Shown here one piece after another: positions 61,276-64,000 of a stretch of 64,000 nt of DNA. The notes beneath the pieces are model-generated. The model worked only from the letters and a program-made list of their open reading frames with translations, ran no database searches and was not told the origin of the DNA. How positions within the stretch are numbered: the first letter of the stretch is position 1; each line of letters starts with the position of its first letter. The position numbers were made by a program, and so were the translations under genes. Origin of the DNA: Desulfosporosinus nitroreducens (GTDB lineage: Bacteria > Bacillota > Desulfitobacteriia > Desulfitobacteriales > Desulfitobacteriaceae). The stretch covers positions 56,916 through 120,915 of the forward strand of contig NZ_JAMHFY010000016.1 in the NCBI RefSeq assembly GCF_023897015.1, given 5' to 3'.

Positions 61276-61430
61276 CTACATCCATATAAAATTTTTATAT
61301 ACTTTTTCTAATTCATCCATTAAATCTCCGGCTAATTTACTATGTTTGTTCCTGAAATGAATGCAATCCCCACAGTAAATTCCCCTGTAAGCTGTTAAGT
61401 TTTTTCTATGTACTTAACACTTATCAACAT
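61276..61430 (-). pseudogene. truncated DUF3795 protein, frameshifted
   Basis: From ATG at 61430 (with AGGAGAACG about 20 bases upstream) the frame reads MLISVKYIE and then leaves the coding frame at an A6 run near 61400. In the next frame follows NLTAYRGIYCGDCIHF, close to the DUF3795 start motif (AYCGLYCGDC), continuing to a stop TAG at 61276. DUF3795 proteins are normally 100 residues or longer, so this is an end-deleted, one-base-shifted remnant; one key Cys is also replaced by Arg. Confidence 0.5.
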
Positions 61431-61455
61431 TTTTCAACTTAAGCGTTCTCCTGAA

Positions 61456-62103
61456 TTATAGAAAATTACGTTGCAAAACCATCCTACCCGGAGAGGTGAC
61501 CACAAATTCTTCATCCCAATCACCTTGAAGAAGCTTTTCTAATAAACGTAAAGAACCTTGTTGTTCTTGGTAATCTGCCTTAATATACTTAGCAACTTCA
61601 CTTGAATACTTGGCAAGCTCTTCGCGATTCCCCACACCAGTATCAATAAATAATACTCGTTGATAATTGCTGTATTGAGTGTCGATCATCCATTGAGCAT
61701 TCTCTTCACCATAAGATTTGGTGTAACGTTTGAACTCTGCTAATGGTTCCGCACCCTGATCAATCCAGCCTTTGCTCAAGTAGACAGTACCAGGGTACTT
61801 TTCGAATTCCTTGTCGTAATCTTTCCGGGCACCCATTAAAATGCTTATGCAATCATGCACTCTGGGAATCACCAACATATGACGTTCAGAATGAAGGTTT
61901 ACTACACCGTATGAGCAAAGGCCATAACCAAACAGTAAGGTATCATGTTCATGATCAGCATCGATCCGCTGTTGAAGTTCGTTTTGAAGTTTCTGTGGTT
62001 CGCGATGCAGGGCATATGGCAACAATTCTAAATCCATCCTGGATGGAAGTATCTTTTGAATTTCATCAGCCAAGGTGTAACAAGCAAATACTTTGGCCTT
62101 CAT
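61456..62103 (-). CDS. DUF1638 family protein
   Basis: About 215 residues. The strings KVFACYTLADEI, LLFGYGLCSYGVVNL, IPRVHDCISILMGARKDY and YLSKGWIDQGAEPL are typical of DUF1638 as I know it. These proteins have no proven function but often lie beside corrinoid methyltransferases and MtgA. Start is ATG at 62103 with GGGAGG seven bases upstream; TTG at 62109 overlapping the previous stop is an alternative. It is downstream of the hydantoinase-like gene with three bases or fewer between them. Confidence 0.8.
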   Translation of the reverse strand: MKAKVFACYTLADEIQKILPSRMDLELLPYALHREPQKLQNELQQRIDADHEHDTLLFGYGLCSYGVVNLHSERHMLVIPRVHDCISILMGARKDYDKEFEKYPGTVYLSKGWIDQGAEPLAEFKRYTKSYGEENAQWMIDTQYSNYQRVLFIDTGVGNREELAKYSSEVAKYIKADYQEQQGSLRLLEKLLQGDWDEEFVVTSPGRMVLQRNFL

Positions 62104-62105
62104 TC

Positions 62106-64000
62106 TCAAACCTCCCAGCTGGGGTGACCTATGGCCGTGACCTCAATCCGCGTCTCAAGAAACACGACATCATTTCCTCCCGCCGTATGACTGAGTACTT
62201 CTTCTTTTTCGACCAACAACTCAGGATTGACCACACCCGCCCGCTGTGCTCTCTCTAGAGCTACTTCCTTTGCTTTTTTCAAAGCATTCTTTTCAGCCTC
62301 TTCCAGATACAAAAAAGCTTCCCGTTTCCAAGGAGCATGCACTACATACCCCCCTGCTACCCCGGGTTTAATCAAGATACGAATTTGTTCCGCGACCTGA
62401 CCGGAGGCAGCTCCGACCGCATTTGCCACTTCAGCATGCGTGGGTATTAAAACCGGGGTATTCAAGGTGCTTCCAACAGCTGGAAGATAGCCGGATACGG
62501 GAGCCCCTAAAGCAACAATCGGATATTCAAGAGTAATTTCGGACTTGAATCCTCGCTTATGATCTCCATTAAGCAGGGAGCTTAATAGAAATGAGACACT
62601 GGCCTCACTACTAAGCTTAATACGTAAACCCTCTCGGTAAGCAAAGCTTTGTAAAATAGTCATACATAGAGCGGCTTGGATCTCACTCAAGACTTTAGCT
62701 GCAAATTTATCCGGTTCTAAGCGCAATCTATGCGCTAGAATCCGCGCTCCTTCCTGAGCCGCTGCCACGTTATAGTCGGTAAAAGTATTTAGGACATGCA
62801 GTAAATCCGTGGGGGTAAAAGAAATCCGACCTATGACCTGAGCCTGCTCTAAGTCTTTTAACGGCAATAAATTTGGATCACGGCCAACTTTTTCTGCGAG
62901 AGCAAAAATATTGTGAGCACTTTCTTCAAGAGCGTTGATTATCTTCCATTCAGTTTGATTCCACTGCTCGTTATTGACTGGTTTTTTAACCAACATAAAG
63001 CAATCCACGGGCTGTGAATCTATTATCAGCCTATTTGGATCCACTCTTCTTAATTCATCAATCAGATTGGGATATTTATCTGCTATGACAGACAATGGCC
63101 AGACTCTCTTCGGGCCGATTACTAATTTTCGATCCTTTGAAACTTGAATATAACTGTCTCCGCCCAGACCAAAGGTACTAATTTCTGCAGCTTCAACACG
63201 GGTTTTCCAACCTCCAACGGTCGCCCCCTCACGGTTCATCCGGGGACGGCCATTTTCTAAGATTGCTATATCCGTGGTCGTCCCACCCATATCTAAAGCA
63301 AGAGCAGATTCGGTCCCTGTTAGAAATACTGCTCCAACAATACTGGCCGCAGGCCCTGAAAGGATCGTTTCAATGGGTTTTTCACGAGTCATAGTTTCAC
63401 TCATGAGTGAACCATCCCCTTTGACGATCATCAAAGGAGCTGAAATCCGCTTCTCTTTAAGGACGGCTTTTACCGCTGTAAGCAGTTCGGCAATAGTCTG
63501 GCATTCAGGCAGGCCGTCACTGTCCGCTCATGAAAACCTAAGGCAGTCGTGAGCTGATGTGCACACACAATAGGTACGTCCCAGAGCTCCCTAATTATTT
63601 TTTGAGCATTCTGTTCGTGCTCTGGATTCCGAATGCTAAGATAGCCAGAAATGGCAATCGTGTCGACTTGATTGCGCATTTCAGTCACTGCTCTTCGTAT
63701 AGCCTCCGGATCGAGTTCCGTTACAGGTATCCCCTTAATATCATGCCCACCTCTAACTACAAATACCTGATGGGCTGGGAGGTTGCCGGTCGACTCATGA
63801 CCAATAAGAATTAAGCCGACCCGGCAACCACGCCCCTCTACAATGGCATTAGTAGCTAATGTCGTCGACAGAGATACGAGCTGAACTTGACGCGGGTCTA
63901 AATCACCCATATTTTCGATACATTTTCGAATTCCTATGGATAAATCCTCACGTGTCGTAAATGCTTTGGCCTTTTCCTTTACTTCCTTGGTGTTTAAATC
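62106..64000 (-). pseudogene. hydantoinase/oxoprolinase-like (HyuA, ASKHA) gene, frameshifted and cut by the window edge
   Basis: The front of the gene is beyond the right edge. The visible N-terminal part (to about 63500) shows LVSLSTTLATNAIVEGRG and GFHERTVTACLNARLLP; it runs into a stop at 63470. The body resumes in another frame with TIAELLTAVKAVLKEK, KGDGSLMS, SGPAASIVGA, DMGGTTTDIAI and GGDS, ending at 62106. Both halves belong to the HyuA/oxoprolinase ATPase family. The shift is near 63489-63505 where CTATTGCC would be expected twice, so a deletion of about 10 bases between direct repeats is a likely cause; a sequencing error is possible. A metabolic role next to MtgA and DUF1638 is suspected but unknown. 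Confidence 0.75.

Noticed and set aside
1..64000. CRISPR arrays, tRNA and rRNA genes, phage genes
   Set aside because: No spaced direct repeats of 25-40 bases, no cloverleaf or rRNA signature and no phage structural gene were found on reading both strands.

Overview
The window looks like chromosome from a strictly anaerobic, spore-former-type Firmicute of the Desulfosporosinus/Desulfitobacterium group (Peptococcaceae sensu lato). This placement is inferred from gene content: an HdrA-FlxDCBA-HdrBC electron-transfer operon, a corrinoid-dependent methanol methyltransferase system, a complete-looking anaerobic (cbi-type) corrin ring pathway, AddAB in place of RecBCD, and AGGAGG-type ribosome binding sites with frequent TTG/GTG starts. 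Nearly every gene is on the minus strand, so operons read from high to low coordinates. No rRNA, tRNA, CRISPR array or intact insertion sequence was seen.

Layout. 1-3.1 kb: small genes (methyltransferase, two small membrane proteins, a DegV protein, a DUF3846 protein) and a small Cys-rich gene with an in-frame TGA. 3.2-10.8 kb: a six-gene flavin/iron-sulfur operon hdrA-flxD-flxC-flxB-flxA-hdrBC, probably linking NAD(P)H, ferredoxin and a disulfide/thiol carrier; its HdrA carries two FAD domains in tandem. 11.1-19 kb: addA and addB. 19-24.4 kb: polysaccharide deacetylase, YitT protein, ECF sigma factor with a DUF4349 membrane partner, cardiolipin synthase.

24.9-31.7 kb is a C1 module: mtaC-mtaB (methanol to methyl-corrinoid), a PocR-domain AraC regulator with a second corrinoid protein, a CobW-type GTPase on the opposite strand, and an MtgA-type methyl-corrinoid:tetrahydrofolate methyltransferase. 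Next to it is a scar in which the 5' part of a marR gene is joined to the 3' end of an MFS transporter gene.

32.6-45.9 kb is a long cobalamin operon behind a cobalamin riboswitch: cbiET, cbiL, cbiF, cbiG, cbiH, cbiJ, cbiX, cbiC, cbiP, cbiB, cbiA, cobO, pduX, cobD. The remaining ring gene, cbiD, lies apart at 54.9-56.0 kb beyond an oligopeptide ABC operon (oppABCDF) and a two-component system. Upstream of cbiD a second cobalamin riboswitch precedes an ECF transporter set and an AIR-synthase-like protein that I read as alpha-ribazole uptake and kinase (CblT/CblS). The last 3.5 kb hold a second MtgA paralogue, a DUF1638 protein and a frameshifted hydantoinase/oxoprolinase-like gene running off the right edge.

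The common thread is corrinoid chemistry: the B12 genes supply the cofactor used by MtaC and its relatives, the MtgA enzymes pass methyl groups to tetrahydrofolate, and the Flx-Hdr complex could handle reductant from C1 oxidation. The intergenic spaces hold an unusual number of gene remnants (MarR/MFS, receiver domain, DUF3795, two or three unidentified), suggesting repeated deletion in accessory parts of the locus.
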